This document shows, piece by piece, positions 44,990 through 55,971 of a stretch of 64,000 nucleotides of DNA. The position numbers and the translations under genes are program-made. Origin of the DNA: Ctena decussata (taxonomy: Eukaryota; Mollusca; Bivalvia; Lucinida; Lucinidae); NCBI GenBank assembly GCA_963989385.1, contig OZ022515.1:9580803-9644802 (forward strand), in the 5' to 3' direction. The stretch's first letter is position 1. Each line of letters starts with the position of its first letter. Under the pieces are notes generated by a model that made no database searches, had not been told where the DNA came from, and saw only the letters and a list, made by a program, of their open reading frames with translations.

Positions 44990-45446
44990 ATGAAAATATA
45001 TATGAAAACAGTGATAATTTTCTTTAGCAAAATAAAATTTAAAGAACAGACACATTCTTGTTAGAGACAAATTTAAGAATTACATCATTTTCTTTATGTC
45101 ATACTGCATGTATACTGCAAGTCAGTCGGTCATTGGTAACTGCACTGACAGAAAATAATAGAAAACAGAGTTGGCTCATTTCAGTACTAATAGGTTTAAT
45201 ACACAAAACCTCTAAATGAAATTAAAATATAATAAAAACAGTTAGAGCCAGATTGGAAGTACAAATCCAACAGACAGATTTTCAATTTACAACTACCTGG
45301 ACCTAACATGGGCATAGCTACATTTGTACCATTACGCAAATACCCATATTTGCATCCTTAAATTTTACAAAGTTAGACAATATTTTAACACCAACTGTTA
45401 TAGTGGCTAAAATATTACCTTTCCCTTCAAGGACAATACTGTAAAA
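44990..45446. other. No gene recognised
   Basis: AT-rich, no supported feature. Confidence 0.3.
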
Positions 45447-45691
45447 GAGCCGCAACACGAGAAAACCAACTAAGTGGCATGTGCGCTCAGCGAAGACTCA
45501 GAACAGCTCGGCATCCGCTCCGTCAGATTAGAGTCTTTGCTGTCGGCCATGAAGGTACATGTAGCTTAGACCCTTAGCTACCCTTTAAGCGCACTGCAAA
45601 TACTCTGGTTAGACTGGGCGAATGCCCAGACTGATCTGAGTCTTCGCTGAGCGCACATGCCACTTTGTTGGTTTTGTCATGTCGCGGCTCA
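45447..45691. mobile_element. 240-bp palindromic MITE
   Basis: GAGCCGCAACACGAGAAAAC to TTTTGTCATGTCGCGGCTC. A small insertion, GTACATGTAGC, lies near the centre. Confidence 0.85.
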
Positions 45692-46074
45692 AAACCTGAC
45701 TGTGCGTATCATTAATTGCCCCTGGGTACGCCCCTGCCCAAACGTCACACAATCTCACTGAAGACTAGGGCGTGAGCAAAACCCCGGGTACCTATTTACT
45801 ACCCGTTACCCGAATTCTTATCATTATGTCATGCATAAATATTCTATTTCAACAGACTTCTAATGAAATGGCGAAAAGGTTATTTGGCAGTTTAATATAC
45901 GTACATTGCAATTTTGTATAAATTGCAAAAATATATTACTAATGCATTTTCGCATATTGTAACAGGACGATTTCTACATTTTCGCGCCTTTCCTATGTAC
46001 ACGTGTTCAAAAAAAAAGATATGCCTTATTATCCCCTCACACCACGAAGTGGTGAGGGGATATAGGTTTTGTCC

Positions 46075-46110
46075 CGTACGTACGTAAGTACGTACGTACG
46101 TACGTACGTA
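46075..46110. repeat. (ACGT)n microsatellite
   Basis: Tract of TACG units with one interruption (GTAAGTACG). Confidence 0.9.
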
Positions 46111-46116
46111 TGTTCA

Positions 46117-47518
46117 CCTTTTGTCATCGCTCTAGCACTTACATTTCACAACGGATTTTGAAATAACTTCACACAAGTGTAGGGCATGACAATATCTCGA
46201 GCAAGTTCGACTTTCAGGGTGCTGCGCCCAAGGTCAAGGTCACTGTGGCTATTTTTAGAAAAACTTTGTCAGCGCTCTAGCGCCTACATTTCTCAACGGA
46301 TTTTGAAATAACTTCACACAAATGTAGGGCATGACAATATCTCGAGCAAGTTCGACTGTCAGGGTGCTGCGCCCAAGGTCAAGGTCACTGTGGCTATTTT
46401 TAGAAAAACATTGTCATCGCTCTAGTGCCTACATTTCTCAATGAATTTTAAAATAACTTCACACTAATGTAGGGCATGACAATATCTCGAGCAAGTTCGA
46501 CTTTCAGGATGCTGCGCCTAAGGTCAAGGTCACTGTGGCTATTTTTAGAAAAAACTTTGTCATCGCTCTAGGGCCTACATTTCTCAACTGATTTTGAGAT
46601 AACTTCACACAAATATATGGCATGACAATATCTTGAGCAAGTTTGACTTTCAGGGTGCTGCGCCCAAGGTCAAGGTCATTGTGGCTATTTTTAGAAAAAA
46701 CTTTGTCATCGCTCTTGCGCCTACATTTCTCAATGGATTTTGAAATAACTTCACACAAACGTAGGGCATGACAATATCTCGAGCAAGTTCCCCTTTTAGG
46801 GTGCTGCGCCCAAGGTCAAGGTCACTGTGGCTATTTTTAGAAAAACTTTGTCATCGCTTTAGCGCCTTCATCTCTCAACGGATTTTGAAATAACTTCACA
46901 CAAATGTAGGGCATGACAATATCTTGAGCAAGTTCGACTACTGGGTGCTGTGCTCAAGGTCAAGGTCACTGTGGCTATTTTTAGAAAAAAACTTTGTCGT
47001 CGCTCTAGCACCTACATTTCTCGACGGATTTTGAAGTAACTTCACACAAATGTAGGGCATGTCAATATCCCGAGCAACTTTGACTTTAAGGGTGCTGCGC
47101 CCAAGGTCAAGGTCACTGTGGCTATTTTAAGAAAAACATTGTCATCGCTCTAGCGCCTACATTTCTCAACGGATTTTGAAATAACTTCACACAAATGTAG
47201 GGCAAGACAATATCTCGAGCAAGACCGACTTTCAGAGTTCTGTGCCCAAGGTCAAGGTCACAGTTGCTATTTTTAGAAAAACTTTGTCAGCGCTCTCGTG
47301 CCTATATTTCTCAATGGATTTTGAAATAACTTCACACAAATGTAGGGCATGACAATATCTCGAGCAAGTTCGACTTTCAGGGTGCTGCGCCCAAGGTCAA
47401 GGTCACTGTAGCTATTTTTAGAAAAACTTTGTCATCACTCTAGCGCCTACATTTCTCCATGGATTTTAAAATAACTTCACACAAATGTAGGGTATGACAA
47501 TATCTCGAACAAGTAGTC
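46117..47518. repeat. 145-bp tandem satellite, about 10 units
   Basis: CCAAGGTCAAGGTCACTGTG recurs near 46229, 46374, 46519, 46665, 46811, 46957, 47104, 47249 and 47395. Other unit landmarks are TTTGTCATCGCTCTAGCGCC, GGATTTTGAAATAACTTCAC and GCATGACAATATCTCGAGCA. Read in reverse, the unit matches satellite unit A at 56.4-59.2 kb. Confidence 0.95.
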
Positions 47519-47960
47519 TTGTGTGAGGGGATTTGTATCGCCTGCGATGCCTTGTTTATCATTTGATCTAACTATATATTTTCTAACTGTGGACATGCTC
47601 AAAATTCTATGGAAACAGGTACCCGGATACCCGCGGTCAATTAGAACCCGGGTACCAGGGTACAGAATATCTATCCGTCCCAGCCTTACTGAAGGCATTC
47701 AGAGATAGCCCAGACGTGCAGATTGTGCAGATTTGATTTTATTTTAGTGCAGATTTTATATTATTTTTCGTCTTTTGAAATCAGAGGATAATATTCTGAC
47801 AAATCTGAAATTTTAGATTGGTTTAAATACTTATTCTAGATCATCGTCTTTTATATAATTTGGGCCCGTCTGGTTACCAGCCAGTTTTTGAATCGTCTGC
47901 CCAATTAAAATTAAGAAATTTCAGTATGCTTTTCTCTGGTTTCGTCACCAGATATTGTCA

Positions 47961-48006
47961 GGGTCACTGATGAGGCTTTATTAGCCGAAACTACGTAGTA
48001 TGGCCC
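47961..48006 (+). ncRNA. Type I hammerhead ribozyme, copy 1 (intact)
   Basis: Helix I 5' strand GGGTCA, core CTGATGA, helix II GGCT/AGCC with loop TTATT, core GAAA, helix III (the last A of GAAA plus CTA pairs with TAGT) with loop CG, cleavage after GTA at 48000, and helix I 3' strand TGGCCC. All invariant bases are present; helix I has one U-G pair. Confidence 0.85.
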
Positions 48007-48474
48007 ATGTTCCTTCTTCCGAATGTATTCTCTGCTCTTGAAGGAATTCTTTTAGATTTTAATTTTACTGCGTAATGCCTGGTTTAACTGTTTTTTACTG
48101 CACTTGCAAAGTTATCAGATTCTTTTTGTTGAAAGCGCAACTATATTTGATGCCTTGAGGTTTTCAGTTATGATGTAACAAAGCAAAGTAGCTGATGCAG
48201 ATCATCTCTCGCGTCATACTTAGTTCTTTCGTGTGCTCTTTGCTCCCAAAGGAGGCATTTTGTTAGGATATATAAAATATCAGTACATCTAATAGTAAAT
48301 GAGGCGTTACAGTAAATGTTAAGCGCCGTGTTGCGGCCCTATATTGATGCGATAGAGCGTTGAGATGCATAATGTGGACACCTTGTGATACTAGTCAGTC
48401 TTTGAATCGACTGCCTATTTAAAATTAAGAAATTTCAGTATGCTCCTCTCTGGTGTCGTCACCAGATATTGTCA

Positions 48475-48520
48475 GGGTCACTGATGAGGCTTTTTCAGCC
48501 GAAACCACGTAGTCTGGCCC
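48475..48520 (+). ncRNA. Type I hammerhead ribozyme, copy 2
   Basis: GGGTCA, CTGATGA, GGCT-TTTTC-AGCC, GAAA, helix III with one C-A mismatch (CCA versus TAG), cleavage site GTC at 48514, then TGGCCC. Core intact; activity may be reduced by the helix III mismatch. Confidence 0.8.
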
Positions 48521-48844
48521 ATGTTCCCTCTTCTGAATGTATTGTCTGCTCTTGAAGAAACTATTTAAGATTTTAATTTTACTTCACTGCAGCTGGTGTT
48601 GTGCCTTGTGGCGGCCGTAAACCGTCTCCCCGTACATTATCCATAGTACAGATTCTACTTTATTTTCTTGCTTTGAGATCAGAGGATATATTCTAAGAAA
48701 TCCGAAATTTTAGATTGGTTTAGACGCTTATTCTAGATCATTACCGTCTTTATATTTTGGGGCCCTTTTAGATACTAGTTTGTCTTTGGATCGGCTGCCC
48801 AATTAAAATTAAGAATTCTCTGGTTTCGTCACCAGATATTGTCA

Positions 48845-48890
48845 GGGTCACTGATGAGGCTTTATTAGCCGAAACTACATAGTCTGGCCT
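48845..48890 (+). ncRNA. Type I hammerhead ribozyme, copy 3 (intact)
   Basis: GGGTCA, CTGATGA, GGCT-TTATT-AGCC, GAAA, helix III CTA/TAG with a CA loop, cleavage site GTC at 48884, then TGGCCT, whose last base keeps pairing as G-U. All invariant positions are kept. Confidence 0.85.
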
Positions 48891-49212
48891 ATGTTCCTTC
48901 TTCTGAGTGTGTTCTCTGCTCTTGCAGGAACTTTTTAAGATTTTAATTTTACTTCACTGCAGCTGGTGTTGTGCCGTGTGGCGGCCGTAAACCGTCTCCC
49001 CGTACATTATCCATGGTGCAGATTTTATTTTATTTTCATCTTTTGAGATCAGAGGATACATTCTGAAAAATCTGAAATTTTAGATTGGTTTACACTCTTA
49101 TCCTAGATCATCATGTTTATATTATTTAGACCCATTTTGATGCTAGTTTGTCTTTGAATCGGCTGCCTAATCAAAATTAAGAATTCTCTGGTTTCGTCAC
49201 CAAATATTGTCA

Positions 49213-49258
49213 GGGTCACTGATGAGTCTTTATTAGCCGTAAATACGTAGTCTGACCC
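49213..49258 (+). ncRNA. Type I hammerhead ribozyme, copy 4 (degenerate)
   Basis: GGGTCA and CTGATGA are kept and helix I is fully Watson-Crick (TGACCC). Helix II has a T-C mismatch (GTCT/AGCC) and the GAAA box reads GTAAA. Predicted weak or inactive. Confidence 0.7.
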
Positions 49259-49325
49259 ATGCTCCTTCTTCTGAATGTATTCTCTGCTCTTGAAGGAACT
49301 CTTTAAGATTTTAATTCGTCAGATG

Positions 49326-49552
49326 CAGGGGCGTAACTAGGGGCAATTTCATAATACGCACAACCATGTTTTATTCTCTACTTCTTGAAGGGAAAGCTAG
49401 TATTTCAGCCACTTTGGTAATTGGTATTGAAATCTTGTCTAATTCATAAAATTTCAGCATGCAAATATGCAGGTGCGTTTTGAAATTTTGTCAATTTTGA
49501 CAAAATTTCAATAGGCACCTGCGTATTTGCCGTATAGGTAGCTACGCCCTTG
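49326..49552. mobile_element. 227-bp TIR element with AGATG duplication
   Basis: The ends CAGGGGCGTAACTAGG and GTAGCTACGCCCTTG are inverted. AGATG flanks both sides. A central hairpin, GAAATTTTGTCAATTTTGAC and AAAATTTC, with TGCAGGTGCG/GGCACCTGCG, occupies 49469-49530. The element abuts the end of the ribozyme array. Confidence 0.65.
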
Positions 49553-50273
49553 AGATGTATGCTACGTTATGCACCAATTTATAAAATGGCAAACTGACGC
49601 TTTCCATTGACCGAAAGCGACAAATGGCCTACTGTAAACCTACACGCAGTAACACAATGTGATTTTTGGTCTTGATTTGCTTATTTCTTGGGTTGCTCAA
49701 GTATTTATTAACCATTCTTCTTGTAATTGCATACGTATGTCATTAGACTGCGTGGTGAGCACAGTAGTGTAATGAATGCGAACTGTGTTATCCCTGATTA
49801 ATTTTTTGACACAGTAACGTTTTGTGTTGTTGTTTCTACATTTGTTTGTTTCACAAGCGACTCAACTTTTTATAAACCATTCTTCTTGTAATCGCACACG
49901 TATGTCGTGAGACTGTCCTCTTGGTTTAAACATGTTTTATTTCAAGAAACATTCATGACAATAACAATATTGTTCTATATATAAACATAATAGGATTAGA
50001 ACGAAAGCATTAGCTTTTTTAATTCTTCTCCTCTTCATGAAGCGTTGTGAGCACATGAGTGTAATGTACGCGAACTGTTTCTGACCGGATAAAATTTGAG
50101 CTCTCTCCTTTTTTTCTCAATTAATGTTATTTTTCATTTACCTTTATACCCTTAAGCTTTAGCATGACACATCTGAATTAAATATTGAACTGTAATATCT
50201 GATGGACAGCTGTGATGTTACTTTTATCATCATGTCTCCCACTATAAGAAAAGAAAAAACAATAACCGTTAAA
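49553..50273. other. No gene recognised; internal duplication
   Basis: TTATTAACCATTCTTCTTGT (49706-49725) and TTATAAACCATTCTTCTTGT (49870-49889), each followed by an AAT-GCA-ACGTATGTC-like block, are a diverged tandem duplication of about 165 bp. No gene. Confidence 0.45.
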
Positions 50274-50370
50274 CCCAGCAGGCACATGAGTTTGTAATGA
50301 CGTCGATGCGACGTAATTACGTCGCATAGACGCCAGTTTGACGTCATTACGACGTCATGTGCACGCAGGG
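50274..50370. mobile_element. 97-bp ACGTC-rich MITE, copy 3
   Basis: CCCAGCAGGCACATGAGTTT to CGTCATGTGCACGCAGGG, with ATGACGTCGATGCGACGTAA inside. Same length and internal motif as 4937-5033. Confidence 0.75.
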
Positions 50371-50743
50371 AAGCGCCAAAAGACTGAACAAAATCTAAGC
50401 CGGCAGAGTTTAAGAAATGGTTCGTTCAAGCAAATTCGTGTAGCGAGTTCTCATATAGACTAAGTTGCATAAAATTCTGGTTCCGATAGGCCCTGTTGCA
50501 AAAGACTTTTTAATCCGACCTTACATTTAGAATCTAATTCATGGTGTCGGATATAGAATCTAAAAGCCAACTGTTTTCGTTTTTGAAGCTTTACGGACAA
50601 ACATTTATTATCAGGCGATACAGGAAGGGGGTGGGGTCGGATTTTTTTTTCTTGGGATCATGACTCAGTCTGACCCGAAGTCAGACCCCAAACTATCATT
50701 TAGTCACAGTGACTTACTCGTATGTTTCATGGTTCAGTAATTT
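50371..50743. other. No gene recognised
   Basis: Left flank of the long-TIR element. Its last bases (CATGGTTCAGTAATTT) resemble the degenerate repeat on the other side (CATGGTCCAGTGAATTT near 53883). Confidence 0.35.
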
Positions 50744-53519
50744 CACGGGTGGTAATCAGTGGAACTAGCTCCAAAATGAGTCAATGGAATTTCGTTCCCT
50801 CGTCACATCCTGGAACCCGCGAGCTAGTGCTGTCGACAGAAAATCAGTAAACAAAGGTAGGTCTTGAGGAATTTTATCAATTTTTATTTCTTTATTAGCG
50901 ATCCCAGGAAACAATTGCCGATGCTATTGTGTGTAAATATGATTCAAATTTATTCCCCGTCGGAGTTCGCCGCAGAAATAAGCAGGGCTTGAACTAACTT
51001 GTGGCAAATGTTTGAAACACCGAACTAAAAATCCACCAATTTCTGTCAATATGGAGATTTGGGTACACGATTTTTTCATTTTCCGTCCAAACTATAGCGT
51101 TCAGACCCTCTAAAGCACCATCCCTGGTAAATTCAACCATGAAAAGTTACAAATAAGCAAAAAAGTGTGGGTGGAGATTACGTACCTGGACAATATTGAC
51201 CAAATTTCTGCCTGAGCTAGAGCGCTCGACATGGAGCTAGTGCGTTCAACAAGGAGCTAGTGCGCTCATCCATATTTTTATCTCGTGATGAATCATACTG
51301 TATGCTTGAGTTTGAATCAACCCTTCTTTATAAGTAAAGTTTTCTCTTTCCCTTGATGCGCCTGTTGATGTCCGAACAGCTAGTCAAATTGCACGTTTGA
51401 AAAACTTTAATATATGAAACTTGTATCTAATAGTTTTTGCATCATGCAAACATGTCCGTATAATGAATACCCCCTTATACCCACTTTTATTTAATAAAAC
51501 TGGGGTTTACAGGGGTATTCATTTTTGAATGTTGTACACTCCCATCTGAAAATATATCCGATCTTCGTAACTTTATAATTTACAGTCATCTAATGGCTGT
51601 TTGGTGAATGATAATAAAAACTAATGCCCCGGGTACCCTAGGATGTATGCGAGGATGGCTTGATGCACTATTGCCTGAGGCCAAGGATAATGGTGTATCA
51701 GGCCACCCAAGGTGCCGAGGGGCAATAACTTTTAATAGTACCCAACCTACTTTTATACCTTTTATTATCCAATCCACTATATACAGATAATGGTATATGC
51801 TTTGCCATGTCACTGGTTGGCCTCCACAACGCATTTCACTGAATTATTAACCAACCAACAGCTTAGACTATGCCATGCTTATGATGCCACTCGTGTAAAT
51901 GTAATGAGAAAACAGCGAGGTATGGTTTTGTCTATATGCCATGTCGTCAAGCGTCACGAGAATGACTTGGAAAATCACGAGCTTGCCGAATTCGAGCACC
52001 TGTCATGCAGTTGATTGCTAGTAGAATATGGTTGGTTACAGGTTCGGTTGAGTAATACGAAAGCTATTTCATTGCTGTTTGGCAGAATAGTCAATACTAT
52101 GTTACTCATTACCATGGACAGGTCAATGCACTACTATCTGAAGCCTTGTGGCTTCGGGCAACAGTGAATGGAGCTGTTCACGGTACCTCGAGGCATAATT
52201 TTGACAATTTACCAAACAGGCATGAAATAACAGGACAATATCCATGTTACAGAAGAGTATTACCAAAATCGCCATAATCAGTCATGAATACTACACTCAT
52301 CCGATGAATGACGATGGAATTATCTATGTACATTAAAGGTTGGTTCCTGGAGTATGGTATACATCATAATTTTCGTGATTTTTTCTCTAAATCATGGGAA
52401 ACCACTTATAACAAGGAAATAAATAAGTTTCACTAAAAAGTGTAAAACCAGAAGTATTAGATAAGTCGTTTCGCGAGGAATTCCCTAACTCTGCTTCGCA
52501 CACCAGTTAGCGCTATTTTTAGTTCATGCCAAAAATAGATAATGTGGCTGACACCATGCTGCATTGCATTTTCGGCTAGTATTAACCGATACGACATGCC
52601 AGGGCCTCTTGGAGAACTCACAACAAGAAAAAAATTGACCTTTTGGAGAATGACGCTACAAATTAGGCACTTATAGACATATCACAAAATTATTTTTAGA
52701 ACTGGAATTCCAAGGCCTTGTTTAAACCAAAGAAAGTAAACCAGAGAAAAGCGACAATTTTCAACAAAATCCAACGGTTTTCTCGGTAGCAACAGTTTCA
52801 GAAAAATAAGAGTATCTAATACTACACAGAAAATGACAAATTTATTTTATGTGCAGAACTGGTATCCGTAGCTCAGGAACCTACCTTTAAGTCATCTCTA
52901 AGTGGTTTCAAAGGGGTACAGAGCAAAACCTAAAAAACGGTTAAAATCATCTATCAACAATAAATCAACAATTCTGCCTTATCTTAGGTGTGGATGAGCG
53001 CACTAGCTCCTTGTTGAACGCACTAGCTCCATGTCGAGCGCTCTAGCTCAGGCAGAAATTTGGTCAATATTGTCCAGGTACGTAATCTCCACCCACACTT
53101 TTTTGCTTATTTGTGACTTTTCATGCTTGAGTTTACCAGGGATGGTGCTTTAGAGGGTCTGAACGCTATAGTTTGGACGGAAAATGATAAAATCGTGTAC
53201 CCAAATCTCCATATTGACAGAAATTGGTGGATTTTTAGTTCGGTGTTTCAAACATTTGCCACAAGTTAGTTCAAGCCCTGCACATTTCTGCGGCGAACTC
53301 CGACGGGGAATAAAGTTGAATCATATCTACACACAATAGCATCGGCAGTTGTTTCCTGGGATCGCTAATAAAGAAATAAAAAATGATAAAATTCTTCAAG
53401 ACCTACCTTTATTTACTGATTTTCTGTCGACAGCACTAGCTCGCGGGTTCCCGGATGTGACGAGGGAACGAAATTCCATTGATTCATTTTGGAGCTAGTT
53501 CCACTGATTACCACCCGTG
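50744..53519. mobile_element. 2.8-kb element with 530-bp TIRs
   Basis: It starts CACGGGTGGTAATCAGTGGA and ends with the complement. The arms (50744-51277 and 52987-53519) are inverted copies with only scattered differences, including GAGCTAGTGCGCTCATCC and its complement at their inner ends. AATTT lies directly outside each end (50739-50743 and 53520-53524), a 5-bp target duplication. The 1.7-kb interior has no transposase I recognise. It does contain bivalve-type dispersed blocks near 51650-51730 and 52125-52190 (ACTATTGCCTGAGGC, GGGGCAATAACTTTTAA). CAC ends with a 5-bp duplication recall Transib elements, but this is weak. Confidence 0.85.
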
Positions 53520-53524
53520 AATTT

Positions 53525-53900
53525 GGTCTTATATCTTGAAGACTGCTTGGTGCATATATCATGATAACTTCGGCTAATAAGTCAGTATGAAACGATGTTT
53601 GACCTCAAGTTTTAAGCGTCACAATGACCTATATTTCAAAATTCAGTGATTTTTGCCGTATATCTTGAAGACTATTTGATTTACAAACATGATTCTTGAA
53701 CTAATGTCTCAATATGACCGCAAACTAACAGTAGGTCACATTGTCCTCCATTTCAATGTTCAGTGCTTTTGCCTCATACTTTTTACACTGTTTCATGAAT
53801 TGGCATTATACCTGTGTTCATGGTTTGGGCTGATACGCTGAGTGAGCACATACTTATTCTAGGTCAGTGTGACCTATATTGCATGGTCCAGTGAATTTAC
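53525..53900. repeat. Degenerate tandem repeat of about 120 bp
   Basis: TATATCTTGAAGACTGCTTG (53531) and TATATCTTGAAGACTATTTG (53652) open related units. GTGACCTATATT and TTCAGTGATTTT-type blocks recur about every 120 bp. The array probably continued left of the long-TIR insertion. Confidence 0.55.
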
Positions 53901-54880
53901 CATTTCACCAGTATTACCTTTCGTTGTCAAGTAAAACCTAATAAACGTCAACAAACAAGTAGTAATTGTAAAGCTGTTATATTTATAAATGCTTATCATT
54001 TTAATGACGACCTGTTTATAAAGCCCAATACAGCTTTGAGTGAGATTCGTTTATTTACATTTGATTTAATTTTGTAGTTAATTTTCTTATTTTTTTTTAC
54101 CTTGACGACTTGTACTTTTCTAACTGGTCTGAGGATGTGGATGACCATTGAAATTATTGTAATATATTTTCCTATTCCCGTGGAGCCGAAGATGATTGTG
54201 AAATGGAAATGTTTCTTTTGAAATGCATATCACGTAATATTCTTCATGTTTGTATGAACTTTGTATATTGTATATAATTTCAAATCACTTACTATAGAAG
54301 TATCATATTGATTGCAATACTAGAATACAGATTTAAAAAAAAAACGTGTTTGACTTTCTTCTGCATCCTATTTGGATAAAATATTATGTTTAGAAATATG
54401 TGTAAATGTATTAATGTTCATGCAAAATAAAATAAAGTTTAAACCAAAACTATTTCATTGACTTGCAATATACTTGGTGTACTAGTACATTCAGATACAG
54501 TGACTGACCTCATGTAACTTGTCGGTCACTGTGACCATTACTCCACATTTCATGGATATTCTCTTATCTCCTCCAACATTTTAAAGGTTTGATTTTTTCT
54601 TAGGAGAACTTTTATTTTCTGACGCCTCATTTGATCTTATTTCGCTTGGCCGATATTGCCAATACTAAACTTGCGCTTGTTAAAGTCAGGGTCCCGTAAG
54701 TTGCGCTTTATTGTCTTCTGACAAATCTTGATCACTCCTACATGTATCATAAGCATATATGCTATGCGGATATACATGTTATTACAGGTTTGTAATTTCA
54801 AATTTGTCAGCCTAATCCGCAGGACCGTTTCGACTGTTTATCCCCTTGATCTTGTCAGGGAAAGGCAAACAAGATTATTT
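53901..54880. other. No gene recognised
   Basis: AT-rich, about 1 kb. No coding signal. Confidence 0.35.
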
Positions 54881-55117
54881 GAACCGCGACACAAGAAAAC
54901 CAACAAAGTGGTTGTGTACCCAGCTCAGACTCAGATCAGCCTGGGCATCCGCCAAGTCTGATCAGAGTCTTCGCTGGTTGCATAGAGGTAGGTTAGACCC
55001 TTAGCTACCCTTTGAATATTTAGCGAAGAGTCTGATCAAACTGGGTGGATGCCCAGTCGGATCTGAGTCTGCGCTGGGGGCACAACCACTTTGTTGGTTT
55101 TCTCGTGTCGAGGCTCA
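54881..55117. mobile_element. 240-bp palindromic MITE
   Basis: GAACCGCGACACAAGAAAAC to TTTTCTCGTGTCGAGGCTCA; complete apart from the G-to-A change at the left end. Confidence 0.85.
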
Positions 55118-55971
55118 TTTTGCGTATCATGATTACCATCTACTCACTGCCTACAATTGTGACTGCCAGTCAAATTCATAAGAATTATTAAAGGCCCAGT
55201 TTCTCTATCAGCGTGAAAAATTTTATTATAAGGTATCGCTGCAAGCTTCTCACTATAGTTTTGTCAGTTTAAATGACCGTGATTAGCCAACATTAAACAA
55301 ATATTACGTCCTTGAGTTTCACATAAAAAGGGTTTGAAAACTTATTTGGGTCATTTTAGTTGGCAACTAATATGACCTACTTTCGATTTTATTACGTTGA
55401 ATAAAATGGTAAAAATACAATGTACAGTCCTGGAGTCCCAATCACTATTCCGCATATGTTTATATAGTATGGCTAGACGGGAAACCAGTACAGAAAAATT
55501 TTAATTTGTGGAGCAATTGTTATTTTTCAAAAACTTGTTTTCTCTACCTTTTGCCGGTTATACGACTCAATATATGCACATCAACCCACATTTTATTACC
55601 AAATGTGAAGATTGAACCGCCTTTTACAATGATTTGAGTTTAGACGTTTTTACCTCTGATAGGACTATGGAGACTTTAATGTCTGCTCTCCAATTTGTGA
55701 TCTCTTATTTAAGTATTTAGATAAGTACTGTGGTCGCCACCCCGATCAAATACTTCTGTTTCCGGATCTGACTTTAATTGAATTTTTAGTTTGTTTCAAA
55801 TAATCATTTTGTCATGCAAAGTCACCTTCCCTTTATTTGTTTATATCAATATCAGACACTAAATGTTGGTTGAAACTGTTCTAATGCTGCATGATAAACA
55901 GAAAACCATGTTAGCGACCCCCGCTATTCTTATCCTGATTTTTTGGTTCAACCTGATAAACTTGATATAAA
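55118..55971. other. No gene; segment repeated beyond the satellite block
   Basis: The segment 55735-55870 (TTTCCGGATCTGACTTTAAT, TTTATTTGTTTATATC) is recognisably similar to 61747-61895 (TTTCCGGATTTTGACTTTAA, TATATTTGTTTAAAGATC) in the same orientation. No coding signal. Confidence 0.45.

Larger units (their letters stand above)
46031..47531. mobile_element. Satellite-bearing element, pearl/HINE-like
   Basis: It starts with a hairpin (ATCCCCTCAC...GTGAGGGGAT, 46031-46061) and continues with an ACGT microsatellite (46075-46110) and a 145-bp tandem core. It ends near TGTGTGAGGGGATTTG, an echo of the first hairpin arm. Terminal hairpin, microsatellite and central tandem array together are the architecture described for bivalve pearl elements and Helentron-associated non-autonomous elements. 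That assignment is inference. No coding sequence. Confidence 0.6.
47716..49325 (+). mobile_element. Hammerhead-ribozyme tandem array, retrozyme-like
   Basis: Four direct repeats share a long block from CAGATTTTATTTTATTTT-type sequence through GATCAGAGGATA and AATTTTAGATTGGTTTA to TTCGTCACCAGATATTGTCA, the ribozyme, and ATGTTCCTTCTTCTGAATGT. Predicted self-cleavage sites (48000/48001, 48514/48515, 48884/48885, 49252/49253) define monomers of 514, 370 and 368 nt. The two short monomers also share GCAGCTGGTGTTGTGCC and GTGGCGGCCGTAAACCGTCT. The 514-nt monomer has a different middle part. Tandem monomers with type I hammerheads and no coding sequence fit animal retrozymes, small elements copied through self-cleaved, often circular RNAs. 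Mobility and expression are not shown by sequence. Confidence 0.85.

Noticed and set aside
46117..47518. CRISPR-like array
   Set aside because: The units are head-to-tail 145-bp repeats without unique spacers, in eukaryotic satellite DNA.
50744..53519. Polinton/Maverick
   Set aside because: The TIR length would fit, but the element is only 2.8 kb, has a 5-bp duplication instead of 6, and lacks any polymerase or integrase.
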